64,000 nt of DNA from Corallium rubrum (lineage: Eukaryota; Cnidaria; Anthozoa; Scleralcyonacea; Coralliidae), in NCBI GenBank assembly GCA_964035015.1, contig CAXIUP010000033.1, positions 220,649 to 284,648 of the forward strand, given 5' to 3'. Shown in pieces: positions 1 to 12,115 of the stretch. The first letter of the stretch is position 1, and every line of letters begins with the position of its first letter. The notes beneath the pieces were generated by a model. It ran no database searches. It was not told where the DNA came from and saw only the letters and a list, made by a program, of their open reading frames with translations. Both the position numbers and the translations under genes were made by a program.

Positions 1-68
1 ATATACCACCCAGCTTTAATAGATACACCAGTTACCCCATTTACAATACCTTTACGATATAGTGTCTG

Positions 69-2037
69 CTAATTAGTATGCTGTAAAGCAATAAACACAA
101 TCTTGCTTGGTTCAAGAACAACCTTCATTGCCTTTCTGTTCAGAAGCTGTGAAGAAAGTACTTTCATACTTGTCCATCGCTGATTTCCCTTGTGTACCCC
201 AATAATGCGAGAATCACATGGACTTGTAAACAGACTTTCAGTTTTTTCATAAACCCGGCACACAAAATGTTCATTGCCATTTTCATCAACATTACCAGCC
301 TTATCAACAACTTCACAACAAGATGAATCACTTAAAACATAAACATTGTCTGGATTCTTTAAACTGATGGCAATAGCTTTGCAATTTGGTTGAATGACTG
401 CAGATGATTCACTCAAACGTTTTGCAATCTGTGCAATGGGATTCTTTCCCGATCGCACTAATTTTTTCAATTTTTGCATGTAATTCTCAAATGGAAAAGC
501 ACTACATGCATCCAAGCTCCCATACTCTTCCACCTTATCCGCCAAATGGACCATACTATGGACATTATACACTAAAAACTCATCACCATACAAAAGCTTA
601 CCCTGTTCAACAAAATATTCCATTAATTGCTTTGCATAGTTTCTATGAGCTAGAGCTAGGGTAGGACATACCAAAATGGAACTAGCAACACTTAGACACA
701 AGAAGTGATCATATAGATCAGGCCGTAGAATGCCACTAAGAACAATCTTCCCTGTGTACAGAAGAAATTGCCTGTACTCGGTTGCCTTCCACCTGTCAAT
801 TTCTGCTAAACCTCTTGGTTTACGTGCAAATGTGCTTGGTACAAATGATTTTAAACCAGCTAACTTAATACTGATCTCCTCCACCTGACCAGCTGACATT
901 TTCACTTCACGATTTCCCCTCATCCATATCAAAATTAATTTCTTCATGACTCCTAAACACAGTTGGTGCATGTAGTCAATGGGAAATTTCTTAACCATAT
1001 CAACAGGTAAAGCACAGAAAGGACTTGTACGTATATGGTGCTCTTCATTAACCTGCTGCCTGAAGGATAAATCAGTACGCAGTTCAATATTCCTAATATT
1101 AGGATATACCACTCTGCCAAGCCACCTGCCTTTTTGTGGACACTTGTCACACCCAAAATAGCCCGAACACAACTTAGTGCCTTTTACAAGGGGCATCACA
1201 GACAATACACCTCAGTGAAACGGAAAGAATCCGGTCCCCATGTTGCAGACCATGCTGCAGAACAATACCTAAATCTCTGATTAGGTCTTCCAAAAATTCT
1301 AAATCTTTAGGTTTGGATGCACCATATGTCAGAACAACAGGAAATACAGTTACAGGTTTTATGTTTACGATTGCACACAAAACTGGTCATAAAGATTTGT
1401 TTGAACTCTTAAATAATGGCAGGCCATCAATATTTAAAGAAATTTCAAGTGAATCAGTTCCACTAACTTCACCTGGGGGATATTTCTTAAAATTCTTCCA
1501 TAACTCACTAGCAAGAGGAAGATAAACATATTCCATTCCAGACCTAGTCTGAATATTAATGTTTCTTGCTGTGTGTAGCAAAGTGCGTGCAGAAGCAGGC
1601 AAATTTGGATGACCATTTTGCTTTAAAAGATCAAGCAGACCATCCAGTGCATTTTGCTTAATCAGAAACTTATTGGCCCAATTTCCTAACCCCTCTTCAA
1701 GAGAATTATCCTCACAATTATCATCTTCAGAATCAGAAGAACAACAACCATCATCATTTCCCATCATACCCAAATCAACCTCATTTTGCACATGAAAGGC
1801 CAAACAGTTGTCTTCTGAATAGGTGCAACTACGTTTTGCTCTAGGGTTGGGTTGTTCTGTAACACTTTCATTAGCATTACTCTCTGGTAATGTATCGTTA
1901 AAAGGAAGTTCAATAAATTCATCCTTGTCAGATTGGGCAACATTAGTATTTCTTAAAGATCTGGCTGCAGCAGCCCAATGTCTCTTGTACTGTGCCCAAT
2001 TTGCTTTCATATTAAAAACACAAACTATAATAAACAA
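69..2037 (-). pseudogene. CACTA/EnSpm (Tnp2-like) transposase, broken
   Basis: This is a degraded transposase of the invertebrate Tnp2/CACTA-like type. Three open pieces on the minus strand join into one protein of about 650 codons. An acidic N-terminal part (2037-1390) ends in GLPLFKSSNKSL. A middle piece (1386-1174) carries CAIVNIKPVTVFP and CIVCDAP. The C-terminal part (1205-69) carries SGYFGCDKC, the core motif DYMHQLCLGVMKKL and VYNVHSMVHL. Two lesions are visible. One is an in-frame TGA at 1387-1389, where the family usually has a Trp. The other is a one-base frame change near 1185-1195. The first likely Met is near 2010, and a possible AG acceptor lies just upstream. The metal-binding D-x-MH core resembles the gene at 40995-48980. 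Family identity is inferred from remembered motifs. I am fairly sure of a transposase, less sure of the CACTA label. Confidence 0.72.
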
Positions 2038-2161
2038 AGTTGGGTAATAATTAGACTTCTGATTAAGATCGGTCTAATCATCATAAACTGATTATAGCAG
2101 CTTAGCTAAAAGACATGGCATAAAGAAACCTTTTATTAGAGTCTAATGGGTATACTTGTTT

Positions 2162-2924
2162 ATATGGAGGTGAGCTATCCTACCCGAGTCACGAGCCAGC
2201 CTGGGTACCCAAGCCACAAGCCAGCCAGCCTGGGTACACGTACCTGAGCCAGTGATGATTTTCATTTATGTTTATATTAATAGACGGGCTAGCTCACCTA
2301 CAATCAATTTCAAAAGTAGTTGGGACACTTGAACTTTTCTAAATATACTCGTTCAACATCATCTATTTTGCGATATGTACACAATCCCTCCCTCCCCCTC
2401 CCTTTACAATGTTGTCTAATGAAACAAATTAACAATTCCAGAAAAATTCACCGTAAACATGGTATACAAAATTGAACAGAGGGCCGGGGGAGTTGGAAAA
2501 CTGAAAAAGGAAGCAAATGTCCCAAGACTTTTGAAAATGATTGTTGGCTTGCTTGTTGTGCAAATTGTAATTTATCAGTTCTCGCAAGACATGAAATCTC
2601 ATTGTTTAAATATGAACTGTGCGTGAACAAATTGAATTTGTGAATCCTGTAAGAAAACCCTGATAAAACAAATTTTGTCATGTGTATGTAGCTTTTAGTG
2701 CCAGTCTGGGTTGATGAGCCAGCCCAGTAAATATGTCTACATGGGAAAAACCCAGCCCGGATAACCAAGATCCCAGCCACACAAAGCGAGATCTCAGCTA
2801 AGTGGGCTAGCTCGGCTCTCATATAAACACAAAATGAAAATTAACAAGAAATAATAGCATGAGCAAGATCTTGGCAAAGCAGGCTAGCCTGGGTACCCGG
2901 CTGCCTTACCTCCACATACACACA
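2162..2924. repeat. Non-autonomous repeat with CCAGCCTGGGTACC motifs
   Basis: The two ends carry an imperfect inverted match (GGAGGTGAG near 2167, its complement CTTACCTCC near 2906). Copies of the CCAGCCTGGGTACC motif cluster at both ends (near 2197, 2227 and 2888). No coding capacity is visible. It looks like a MITE or a solo non-autonomous element, but the boundaries are approximate and no target duplication was established. Confidence 0.42.
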
Positions 2925-3481
2925 CCCTAAGGCTATTTAATTCAGTATCTGTTTAAACAGACATTTCAAAAATTTGTCTTCAGCAAGAAGACAAGGTCAT
3001 ACAATTATATAGTTTTAAGGGAATTACATGAAAATTTTAATGTATACTCAAAACATTAAATCCCAATGCATGGTAAATGATCACATGGACTAATGCATCA
3101 ACATGTATTACATCTAAAATTTTAAGACCGGTATATAGTCTTTCAAATTATGCTCATAAAACTTTGAATGCGATATCCAACTAAAGGTTAACCGGTTCAA
3201 TCTTATTAATCACTAATATGTGTCAGAAGTCGCTTAACGTTTAGCAGTGTCAATAAACATAAAGTTGAGATTAGAGTTAGTTTTAGGGATTCAACTTCGC
3301 GAATGAATTCACAACTTCTTTTCAATTTTGTTTGGAATTCACATTACAAGAATGGCGGCCATCTTGAAAATAATATTGAAGACTTTGCCCTTTAGACCCC
3401 TTTCCTTCTATTCGCAAAATATGTTAATCGAGTCCCCTTAGCTTTGCGCTTTTCTTTCTGTAAACTACTAGTAGGTAATCG
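2925..3481. other. AT-rich intergenic stretch, nothing recognised
   Basis: No open frame, repeat or regulatory signal was recognised between the upstream repeat and the foldback element. Confidence 0.5.
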
Positions 3482-3661
3482 AAATATAGTAAGGTTAAAT
3501 ATACTGCCGAAACGGAGAACGTTGTAGTCTAACGTTTCGAGCGAAGGCCCTTCGTCAGGGAGAAACGTGGTCTTTCTCTCTGACGAAGCCGAAGGGCCTT
3601 CGCTCGAAACGTTAGACTACTACGTTCTCGGTTTCGGTAGTATATCTAACCTTACTATATT
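3482..3661. repeat. Foldback element with hammerhead-like core (copy 1)
   Basis: The two halves are near-perfect inverted copies. The outer ends read ATATAGTAAGGTTA and its complement TAACCTTACTATAT. Inside, CTAACGTTTCGAGCGAAGG appears in both orientations. The right arm contains CTGACGA followed by CGAAAC, the order of the two conserved boxes of a hammerhead ribozyme. A second copy lies at 42675-42834. It may be a terminal relic of a Penelope-like or retrozyme-like element, or a simple foldback MITE. Confidence 0.7.
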
Positions 3662-4330
3662 TGGATTGTTGTTTTCAACACTGCCTTAACACATCTTCGT
3701 TTGATAAACAACGGGGACAACTCAACAACATAAAACTTGAAACTGCTCGATCGCCGATCGGCCTCGGGTATCAAAAAAAAAATTAATATACGATTATCTT
3801 TGACCCGACAGAAAAATAATGATAGGACAATCTTGTAAACATAAGTGATAAAATGTCTACTTACTTTATAAACGATGATGACCTTTTACGAATGCAGGTA
3901 GACAAGGATTAAAAACCAAAACTGAACAACTCCAAAGACACTTTCGAACGCGATCACAGACACTGTGGAAAAGACAGTTGGCGTGGTGGAGTGCAAGTGA
4001 CGTAATTCCGATGAGTTGGTGATTATTGCGCATGAGCACGTCCACGGGCATTACTAGCACCCATACTCTTGCTCGATCAATCTCAAGTTTCCGGTTCATT
4101 AATAAAGACTAATCAACTGCATTAATTTGGCAAGTATTAGGCCAGTTTATGCAAATTATAAGTTGCTTTTAAAACTTTTGTTCAAGCAGTTTTTATAATT
4201 GTTCGTTTATTGGCCTATTATTACAGGCGAATATACCAATCTAAATATCCAACTAATTAATAAAAAGACACAAAGTGAATACGTGATTGCCGCAGTTGGA
4301 TATATAGTTCCACTTCTCATTTTCACTGAA
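3662..4330. other. Intergenic stretch, nothing recognised
   Basis: AT-rich sequence. The only open frame (77 codons on the minus strand near 3866-4099) has no recognisable family and no coding-like composition. Confidence 0.45.
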
Positions 4331-4686
4331 CGCGTACTTTGAGATCAGAAACGCCGTTTTACAACGTTTCTCAAATGCGATGTTGCAAAGTTACCCAAAA
4401 GTCGTTTTACAACGTTCCTTAAACGTGATAGAGCAACGTTCTGTCGCTTTGGGGAAAACAACACAATAATTAAATTAAGATGCAACATTGCAGAGACGTT
4501 ATATGAACGTTTCTACCGTACGTTACAGCTTTATGTTGCGACAACGTTTATCTACGATTTTCACAACAACGTTTGTTCTGGCAAAGAAAAAGAAACGTTG
4601 AGGCAACGTTGTTGTAAAGTTACGTCCGATCCAACGAAACCACAACATTTTCCCAACGTTGCGATTACGTTTTGTGCTAGCTGGGA
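4331..4686. repeat. AACGTT-rich irregular repeat at the PolB 5' break
   Basis: The palindromic hexamer AACGTT and close variants recur many times in about 350 bases, at irregular spacing. The PolB frame that follows has its first 29 or so codons inside this tract. Those codons do not resemble polymerase, so the apparent start Met at 4598 is an accident of the junction. Confidence 0.65.
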
Positions 4687-6289
4687 TGACCTGTACGTGA
4701 AGTCAGATGTGCTGCTGTTGGCTGATGTTTTCGAGAACTTTAGGAAGACCTGCCTACAGTACTATAAGCTGGACCCATGTCACTACTTCTCCAGTCCTGG
4801 GTTGTCCTGGGATGCAATGCTAAAAATGACTGGCGTGAAAATTGAACTTATGACTGATATCAATATGTTCCAGTTTATTGAAAAGGGTTTGAGGGGTGGT
4901 ACGTCATATATCGCGAACAGGTATGGGGCGGCTAATAACAAGTACATGAAAAATTATGATGAGAAGCTGCCCAGTAAGTATCTTATGTACCTAGACGCGA
5001 ATAACCTCTATGGATGGGCCATGAGTCAGTACCTACCGACTGGTGGGTTTAAATGGATTGATGCTGACACGGTTGACCTAAGTAAGTATGGTGATGAGTC
5101 TGACCGGGGTCTGATACTTGAGGTTGATCTGGAGTACCCGGACGAACTGCATGAGAAACACAATGACTTTCTTCTAGCCCCAGAAAAGCTTAAAGTTGAA
5201 TCGGATATGTTGTCAGACTACTGCCGCAACATAAAGGATAAGTATAACATCTCCATAGGAACAGTCCACAAACTGATCCCCAACTTAATGGACAAGAGTA
5301 AGTACGTTCTACATTATAGGAACTTGCAGTTATACCTGGAACTAGGGATGAAGCTGAAGAAAATCCATAGAGTATTGGAGTTTGATCAGTCCCCATGGCT
5401 GAAGAAGTATATTGACTACAACACACAGAAGAGGGCTCATGCGAGTAATGCGTTTGAGAAATACTTCTTTAAACTAATGAATAATAGCGTCTTCGGTAAG
5501 ACCATGGAAAACCTAAGGAAAAGGGTGGACGTTAGACTAGTGACTAGTCCGGGTAAACTACTTAAACTAGTGTCTAAGCCAACATTCGTCAGCAGTAAGA
5601 TATTCAATGAGAACCTGGTTGCTGTACATAAAATTCAGGAGTGTCTGACACTAAACAGACCCGCCTTCGTTGGGATGTGTATACTGGACATGTCTAAGAC
5701 TCTGATGTACGACTTTCACTACAGATACATAGGAAATCTATATGGTCCCAGGGCTAAGCTGCCGTTCACAGACACTGACAGTCTACTCTATGAGATCTCT
5801 GCTGGGGATGTTTATAGGGACTTCCACTCTGACCGTGCCAAGTTTGACAATAGTGACTACTCGATGGACTCCGAATATTACTTTGGAGAAAATAAGAAAG
5901 TCATAGGTAAGATGAAGGATGAGACAGCTGGGACTCCCATCGTAGAATTTGTTGGGTTGAAGAGTAAGATGTACTCTTACAAGAAAGATGATAATAAAGG
6001 GGATAGGAAGGCTAAGGGTATAAAGAAGGTTGTCATAAGTAAGGACATGAAACATCACGACTATAAGGACACGCTACTGGGGCAAAAGCAGCTAATGCAT
6101 AAAATGAAAACTATAAGAAGTGTTAATCACCAGTTAGGTTCCTATGAAGTGAATAAAGTTTCGCTGAGCTGCTTTGATGATAAGAGGTACATACTTGATG
6201 ATGGGGTTAGCAGCTATGCTTATGGACATAAACTCATCAGGGTTTTAGATGAGTGGTTTTACAACTGTGGATTTGCTTTTATCGACTGA
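4598..6289 (+). pseudogene. DNA polymerase B of Polinton/Maverick type, 5'-truncated
   Basis: A family-B DNA polymerase of the protein-primed kind carried by Polinton/Maverick elements and related DNA elements. Clear homology begins near codon 30 with DDLYVKSDVLLLADVF, the last exonuclease motif; the rest of the exonuclease and N-terminal regions is missing. The polymerase motifs are all present: motif A as YLDANNLYGW (about codon 131), motif B as NNSVFGK (about codon 292) and motif C as DTDS (about codon 391). The frame stays open to the natural-looking end at 6289. No integrase, ATPase, protease or capsid gene of a Polinton lies nearby, so this is an isolated fragment fused to an AACGTT-rich repeat. 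Polymerase identity is firm; assignment to Polinton rather than a related virus-like element is inference. Confidence 0.8.
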
Positions 6290-6479
6290 TGGGGAATATT
6301 GATTAAATTTCCCACATTTGCATGTGTTTATACAGGGTGGAAATACCGGGTGTCTACGGAGCCGGCGTTTAGCATGTGGTCTCCCGTATGGAGCAAAATG
6401 AATAAGTTTTCTGATTCTTAGTACTTATAAAAGTGTGCTAGGTGTAATTACACTTCATAGAATTTATGTTGGATTCTGT

Positions 6480-6720
6480 AAAGACTTAATTGATGGTGAT
6501 GAGGTCAGCAGTTGGGTTAGTGATGGAAAAAAAAAAGTGATGCAACCGACGACTTTATCAACAGTTGGGCCAGTGATGGGAAAAAGTGATGCAACCGACG
6601 ACTTTACCAACAGCTGGGCCAGCAGTTAGACCAACAGCTGGGTCAGAAGTTGGGTCAGGGCTTGGGTCAGCAGTTGAGCTAGCAGTTAGGCTAGCAGTTA
6701 GGCTAGCGATGGGGGTTGGT
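6480..6720. repeat. Degenerate tandem repeat upstream of the Harbinger ORF
   Basis: Two copies of a unit of about 55 bases (containing GTGATGCAACCGACGACTTT) are followed by decayed short repeats of the type CAGCAGTTAGGCTAG. It ends a few bases before the Harbinger frame. No function is evident. Confidence 0.6.
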
Positions 6721-6728
6721 AAGGGCTT

Positions 6729-7931
6729 ATGGAGGTTCTGACAGAGGTAAACATGACCGCATGCAGACAACTCTCAAAAGTCCCCGTATTAGACAAAAAC
6801 CTCGTCTGCACGTCAAAATGGAGAAGTTTGCTGCTAACTGTGAAAATCAAAATGCGCTGGTACCCGCATATCCTATACTACTATGCTGTTTATTTTTTAT
6901 TAATACTTTCAAGGACCTACAGTGATGCTGACTGGATTCGAAACTTCCGACTCTCGAAGGATACATTCACTTTTCTATGTAACCAATTACGGCCTGACAT
7001 CTCAAAGAAAACAACAAATATGAGAAAACCATTATCTGTTGAGTTACGTGTTGCTATAACCTTGTGGGTGCTAGGAACTACAACTGACATGCGCAGTGTT
7101 GGAGAATTAATGGGTGTGGCAAAATCAACTGTGAGCAAGGTGGTGTTAGAAGTGATTACCGCAATTGTTCATATTCTCAAGGGAAAATATATTTGCTTCC
7201 CAAAAGGAGATGAACTAAAACGTGTCATTCAGCCATACAAAGAGAAGTGGGGATTTCCAAACTGTGCTGGGGCTGTCGATGGTAGCCATATACCTATTAT
7301 TACTCCTACATTTAAGCATGTGGACTACTTTAACCGGAAAGGCTGGCATTCAATTATTTTACAAGCAGTGGTAAATGATAGATATGCATTTACAGACTTG
7401 TGTGTAGGTTGGCCAGGCAGTGTTCACGATGCTCGTGTGTTTGCTAATTCAAGTTTGTACCACAGAGGTGAGGAGGGGGTGTTATTTGGCGGTGCAACTG
7501 TTGAGATAAGAGGGGATACCAAACCATTGGTTCTTCTTGGGGATCCGGCATACCCCCTCAGACCATGGCTTATGAAAGGGTACATCGACAATGGACACCT
7601 CAGTGAAGAACAGCAACGGTTCAACTATTACCTCAGTAGATCAAGAATGACTGTTGAAAATGCTTTTGGCAGATTAAAGGGACGTTGGCGTTGTCTACTG
7701 AAACGCCTTGATATAAAGACAGATAATGTGCCGATACTGATCACAGCATGTTGTATTCTTCACAATTTATGTGAGGAAAGGCATGATGCATTTGATAATG
7801 AATGGTTTGTTGAACCTAATGAGGGTGACATGGAACTAGCAGGACCTGCCCCCCAAGTAAGAGGTAATGAAGAAAATGAGAAACAATTTCAAGATTATTT
7901 ATGTGAATATATTAATACAGTGTTCCAATAA
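6729..7931 (+). CDS. PIF/Harbinger (HARBI1-like) DDE transposase
   Basis: An open 400-codon frame for a Harbinger-superfamily transposase (DDE_Tnp_4 type nuclease). The helix-turn-helix region RSVGELMGVAKSTVSKVV lies near codon 120-140. The catalytic residues are visible: first Asp in GAVDGSH (about codon 182), second Asp in LLGDPAYPL (about 271) and Glu in VENAFGRLKGRW (about 309). The conserved HNLCE motif follows. The first 60 codons are hydrophobic and less convincing, so the true start may be internal, or an upstream exon may exist. Harbingers normally need a second Myb-like protein. One such gene lies at 26072-28347, but nothing ties the two together. Terminal inverted repeats were not found. 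The intact frame suggests a recent copy or a domesticated gene. Confidence 0.88.
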   Translation: MEVLTEVNMTACRQLSKVPVLDKNLVCTSKWRSLLLTVKIKMRWYPHILYYYAVYFLLILSRTYSDADWIRNFRLSKDTFTFLCNQLRPDISKKTTNMRKPLSVELRVAITLWVLGTTTDMRSVGELMGVAKSTVSKVVLEVITAIVHILKGKYICFPKGDELKRVIQPYKEKWGFPNCAGAVDGSHIPIITPTFKHVDYFNRKGWHSIILQAVVNDRYAFTDLCVGWPGSVHDARVFANSSLYHRGEEGVLFGGATVEIRGDTKPLVLLGDPAYPLRPWLMKGYIDNGHLSEEQQRFNYYLSRSRMTVENAFGRLKGRWRCLLKRLDIKTDNVPILITACCILHNLCEERHDAFDNEWFVEPNEGDMELAGPAPQVRGNEENEKQFQDYLCEYINTVFQ

Positions 7932-8620
7932 AATACATGTTAGCACTAATAACAATGATGCCATTTCAGTTTCAGGCACAAACACGAGCAATAAAAAAAC
8001 AACAACTTTGTACTGTAACTTATAACATTAATTTAAAATATTTCAAAATCCAATAATAAAATGACATAATTTTACTTTGTGACAATCATATTACTATTAC
8101 TATTAATGTTGATTATTTCTCTGCCAAACATACAACGCAATGAGCTAGTAAACTACAACGAACATTTGTTTAGCATAAGGGTGAAACATAGGCGAGGGTA
8201 AAGTGTTTAATAGGGAAGGATTTGTGGGTCCTAGATTTAAAAGGATTTTTAATAGAACTTAGTTTATATATTATAATCCTTTGGCATCTTTAAAGAAATT
8301 GCTTAACAGTAATCATCAGGTGAAGTTTAATGTTTGTACCATTTTCTCTTGCTAAAGTTTTTCACTCTTCACAGGAAGTGATATTGAAAAAAGTTCTCTA
8401 ACTAAATTAACTTTTTCTAAACAACCCATTGAAGCCAATTTAAATTTTTCCATTTCTCAGAATAATCAACCATCTAGCTGTAGCAGGAAAAATGGCTTCT
8501 CAAACTCATTAATAATTCATGAGCTAATTATCCAATAATAAAGACCCATCTAGTCACGGGATTGCATTTGGATAACTAAGTCAAACACGGTGTCTCAGAA
8601 CACTACAATACATTTGATCG
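7932..8620. other. Intergenic stretch, nothing recognised
   Basis: AT-rich sequence after the Harbinger stop codon. No gene or clear repeat was recognised. Confidence 0.5.
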
Positions 8621-8688
8621 GCATACGTAATTAGGATATTTGAGGAAGATCACTAGTGATCTTCCTCAAATATCCTAATTACCTATGC
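8621..8688. repeat. Near-perfect 68-bp palindrome
   Basis: The arms meet without a loop at ATCACT|AGTGAT (centre 8654/8655) and pair for 34 positions with one mismatch (8626/8683). It would extrude as a cruciform. Confidence 0.92.
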
Positions 8689-8716
8689 AAACTATACTTG
8701 TGTTCATTTGAGAAGC

Positions 8717-8866
8717 TATTTAAACAACTCGAGCTCGTGTCCCACCGGGATATCCAAACACTCGAAAACAATTAACAAAAACACTCGGCCTTCGGCCTCG
8801 TGTTTTCATACATTGTTTTCTCGTGTTTGGATATCCCGGTGAAACACTCGCTCTCGTTGTTCAAAT
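8717..8866. repeat. Foldback element with CGGCCTTCGGCC loop
   Basis: Outer arms share CCGGGATATCCAAACAC in inverted orientation (near 8737 and 8825), and AACAAC/GTTGTT lies at the ends. The centre is ACTCGGCCTTCGGCCTCGTG. Similar stem-loop cores occur at 25629-25726 and 42537-42668. Confidence 0.78.
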
Positions 8867-8898
8867 ATTACGTCAAGATTGAACTTTAGCTAGCTAAA

Positions 8899-9005
8899 TG
8901 AATGAATGAATAAATAAATGAATAAATAAATAAACAATAAATAAATACATAAATAAATAAATAAACAATAAATAAATAAACAAAAAATAAATAAATAGAA
9001 TATGT
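8899..9005. repeat. (AAAT)n-type microsatellite
   Basis: Runs of AAATGAAT, AAATAAAT and AAACAATA. The following bases to about 9180 hold several GACCGGTCA-like motifs of unknown meaning and no gene. Confidence 0.85.
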
Positions 9006-9290
9006 GGTGATAATGTTAAGCAATTTTATGAAAAAAGGCCAAAAATTATATAAATAATTATATACTACTGTATACAGTAGAAAATCTAAATATGAGCTAA
9101 ACACTTAGGGCTCAAAATAACGTTTCATGTTACACCGGTCATGGTGACTGGTCAGTTCCAATTGTGACCGGTCAAAGGTGATTTTTGAGCGGTCAAATTT
9201 CACGACCCCCCTCCCCCCCAAAAAACCAAACCCAACAACCAACAAACCAAAAACAACAAACAAACAAACAAACCCCCAACAAAACAAACA

Positions 9291-9321
<31 letters not shown>

Positions 9322-9360
9322 TACAACAACAAAACAAACAAAAAAACCCAAACGCAACAC

Positions 9361-11896
9361 AACACGACACGACACGCCACGCCACGACACGACACGCCAC
9401 GCCACGCCACGCCACGCCACGCCACGCCACGCCACGCCACGCCACGCCACGCCACGCCACGCCACGCCACGCCACGCCACGCCACGCCACGCCACAACAC
9501 AACACAACACAACACAACACAACACAACACAACACAACACAACACAACACAACACAACACAACACAACACAACACAACACAACACAACACAACACAACAC
9601 AACACAACACAACACAACACAACACAACACAACACAACACAACACAACACAACACACCACACCACAACACACCACAACACACCACAACACACCACAACAC
9701 ACCACACCACACCACACCACACCACACCACACCACACCACACCACAACACACCACACACACAACACACCACAACACACCACAACACACCACAACACACCA
9801 CAACACACCACAACACACCACAACACACCACAACACACCACAACACACCACAACACACCACAACACACCACAACACACCACAACACACCACAACACAACA
9901 CAACACAACACAACACAACACAACACAACACAACACAACACAACACAACACAACACAACACAACACAACACAACACAACACAACACAACACAACACAACA
10001 CAACACAACACAACACAACACAACACAACACAACACAACACAACACAACACAACACAACACAACACAACACAACACAACACAACACAACACAACACAACA
10101 CAACACAACACAACACAACACAACACAACACAACACAACACAACACAACACAACACAACACAACACAACACAACACAACACAACACAACACAACACAACA
10201 CAACACAACACAACACAACACAACACAACACAACACAACACAACACAACACAACACAACACAACACAACACAACACAACACAACACAACACAACACAACA
10301 CAACACAACACAACACAACACAACACAACACAACACAACACAACACAACACAACACAACACAACACAACACAACACAACACAACACAACACAACACAACA
10401 CAACACAACACAACACAACACAACACAACACAACACAACACAACACAACACAACACAACACAACACAACACAACACAACACAACACAACACAACACAACA
10501 CAACACAACACAACACAACACAACACAACACAACACAACACAACACAACACAACACAACACAACACAACACAACACAACACAACACAACACAACACAACA
10601 CAACACAACACAACACAACACAACACAACACAACACAACACAACACAACACAACACAACACAACACAACACAACACAACACAACACAACACAACACAACA
10701 CAACACAACACAACACAACACAACACAACACAACACAACACAACACAACACAACACAACACAACACAACACAACACAACACAACACAACACAACACAACA
10801 CAACACAACACAACACAACACAACACAACACAACACAACACAACACAACACAACACAACACAACACAACACAACACAACACAACACAACACAACACAACA
10901 CAACACAACACAACACAACACAACACAACACAACACAACACAACACAACACAACACAACACAACACAACACAACACAACACAACACAACACAACACAACA
11001 CAACACAACACAACACAACACAACACAACACAACACAACACAACACAACACAACACAACACAACACAACACAACACAACACAACACAACACAACACAACA
11101 CAACACAACACAACACAACACAACACAACACAACACAACACAACACAACACAACACAACACAACACAACACAACACAACACAACACAACACAACACAACA
11201 CAACACAACACAACACAACACAACACAACACAACACAACACAACACAACACAACACAACACAACACAACACAACACAACACAACACAACACAACACAACA
11301 CAACACAACACAACACAACACAACACAACACAACACAACACAACACAACACAACACAACACAACACAACACAACACAACACAACACAACACAACACAACA
11401 CAACACAACACAACACAACACAACACAACACAACACAACACAACACAACACAACACAACACAACACAACACAACACAACACAACACAACACAACACAACA
11501 CAACACAACACAACACAACACAACACAACACAACACAACACAACACAACACAACACAACACAACACAACACAACACAACACAACACAACACAACACAACA
11601 CAACACAACACAACACAACACAACACAACACAACACAACACAACACAACACAACACAACACAACACAACACAACACAACACAACACAACACAACACAACA
11701 CAACACAACACAACACAACACAACACAACACAACACAACACAACACAACACAACACAACACAACACAACACAACACAACACAACACAACACAACACAACA
11801 CAACACAACACAACACAACACAACACAACACAACACAACACAACACAACACAACACAACACAACACAACACAACACAACACAACACAACACAACAA
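9361..11896. repeat. Pentanucleotide array (AACAC)n with variant blocks
   Basis: A period-5 satellite in ordered variant blocks. GACAC and GCCAC units run to about 9491. AACAC units follow to about 9655. A mosaic of ACCAC and AACAC units runs to about 9893. Then about 2 kb is made of pure AACAC units with no visible substitution. From 9492 the plus strand contains only A and C. Because the unit holds no stop codon, all frames stay open on both strands for about 900 codons; these are not genes. The perfect block may reflect very recent expansion or consensus smoothing in the assembly. Confidence 0.95.
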
Positions 11897-11923
11897 AAAA
11901 GGTAAAAGTGTTCTCTCTATATG

Positions 11924-12115
11924 TGTTCTCCGGATTATATAATTAAAGTTTTGAGCTTTAATTATAAAAATTAACTTTAATTATATAATCCAGAGAACAC
12001 TTACCTATATCGTATGTACGTATGTACGTATATATGTATATATATGTATATATATATATGTATATATATGTATATATATGTATATATATGTATATATATG
12101 TATATGTATATATGT
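11924..12115. repeat. AT-rich hairpin and (TATATG)n microsatellite
   Basis: The first part is an inverted repeat around TTATATAATTAAAGTT (about 11924-11999). It is followed by TACGTATG and then TATATG microsatellite to 12115. Confidence 0.8.

Noticed and set aside
2448-2822. 124-codon minus-strand frame
   Set aside because: It lies inside a non-autonomous repeat and has no family features or splice context.
9361-11896. Telomeric repeat
   Set aside because: The unit AACAC/GTGTT is unlike the TTAGGG repeat expected in cnidarians, and the array is internal with ordinary sequence on both sides.
9178-11946. Open frames of about 900 codons on both strands
   Set aside because: They arise from a period-5 repeat whose unit has no stop codon in any frame; the products are simple THHN or CVVL repeats.
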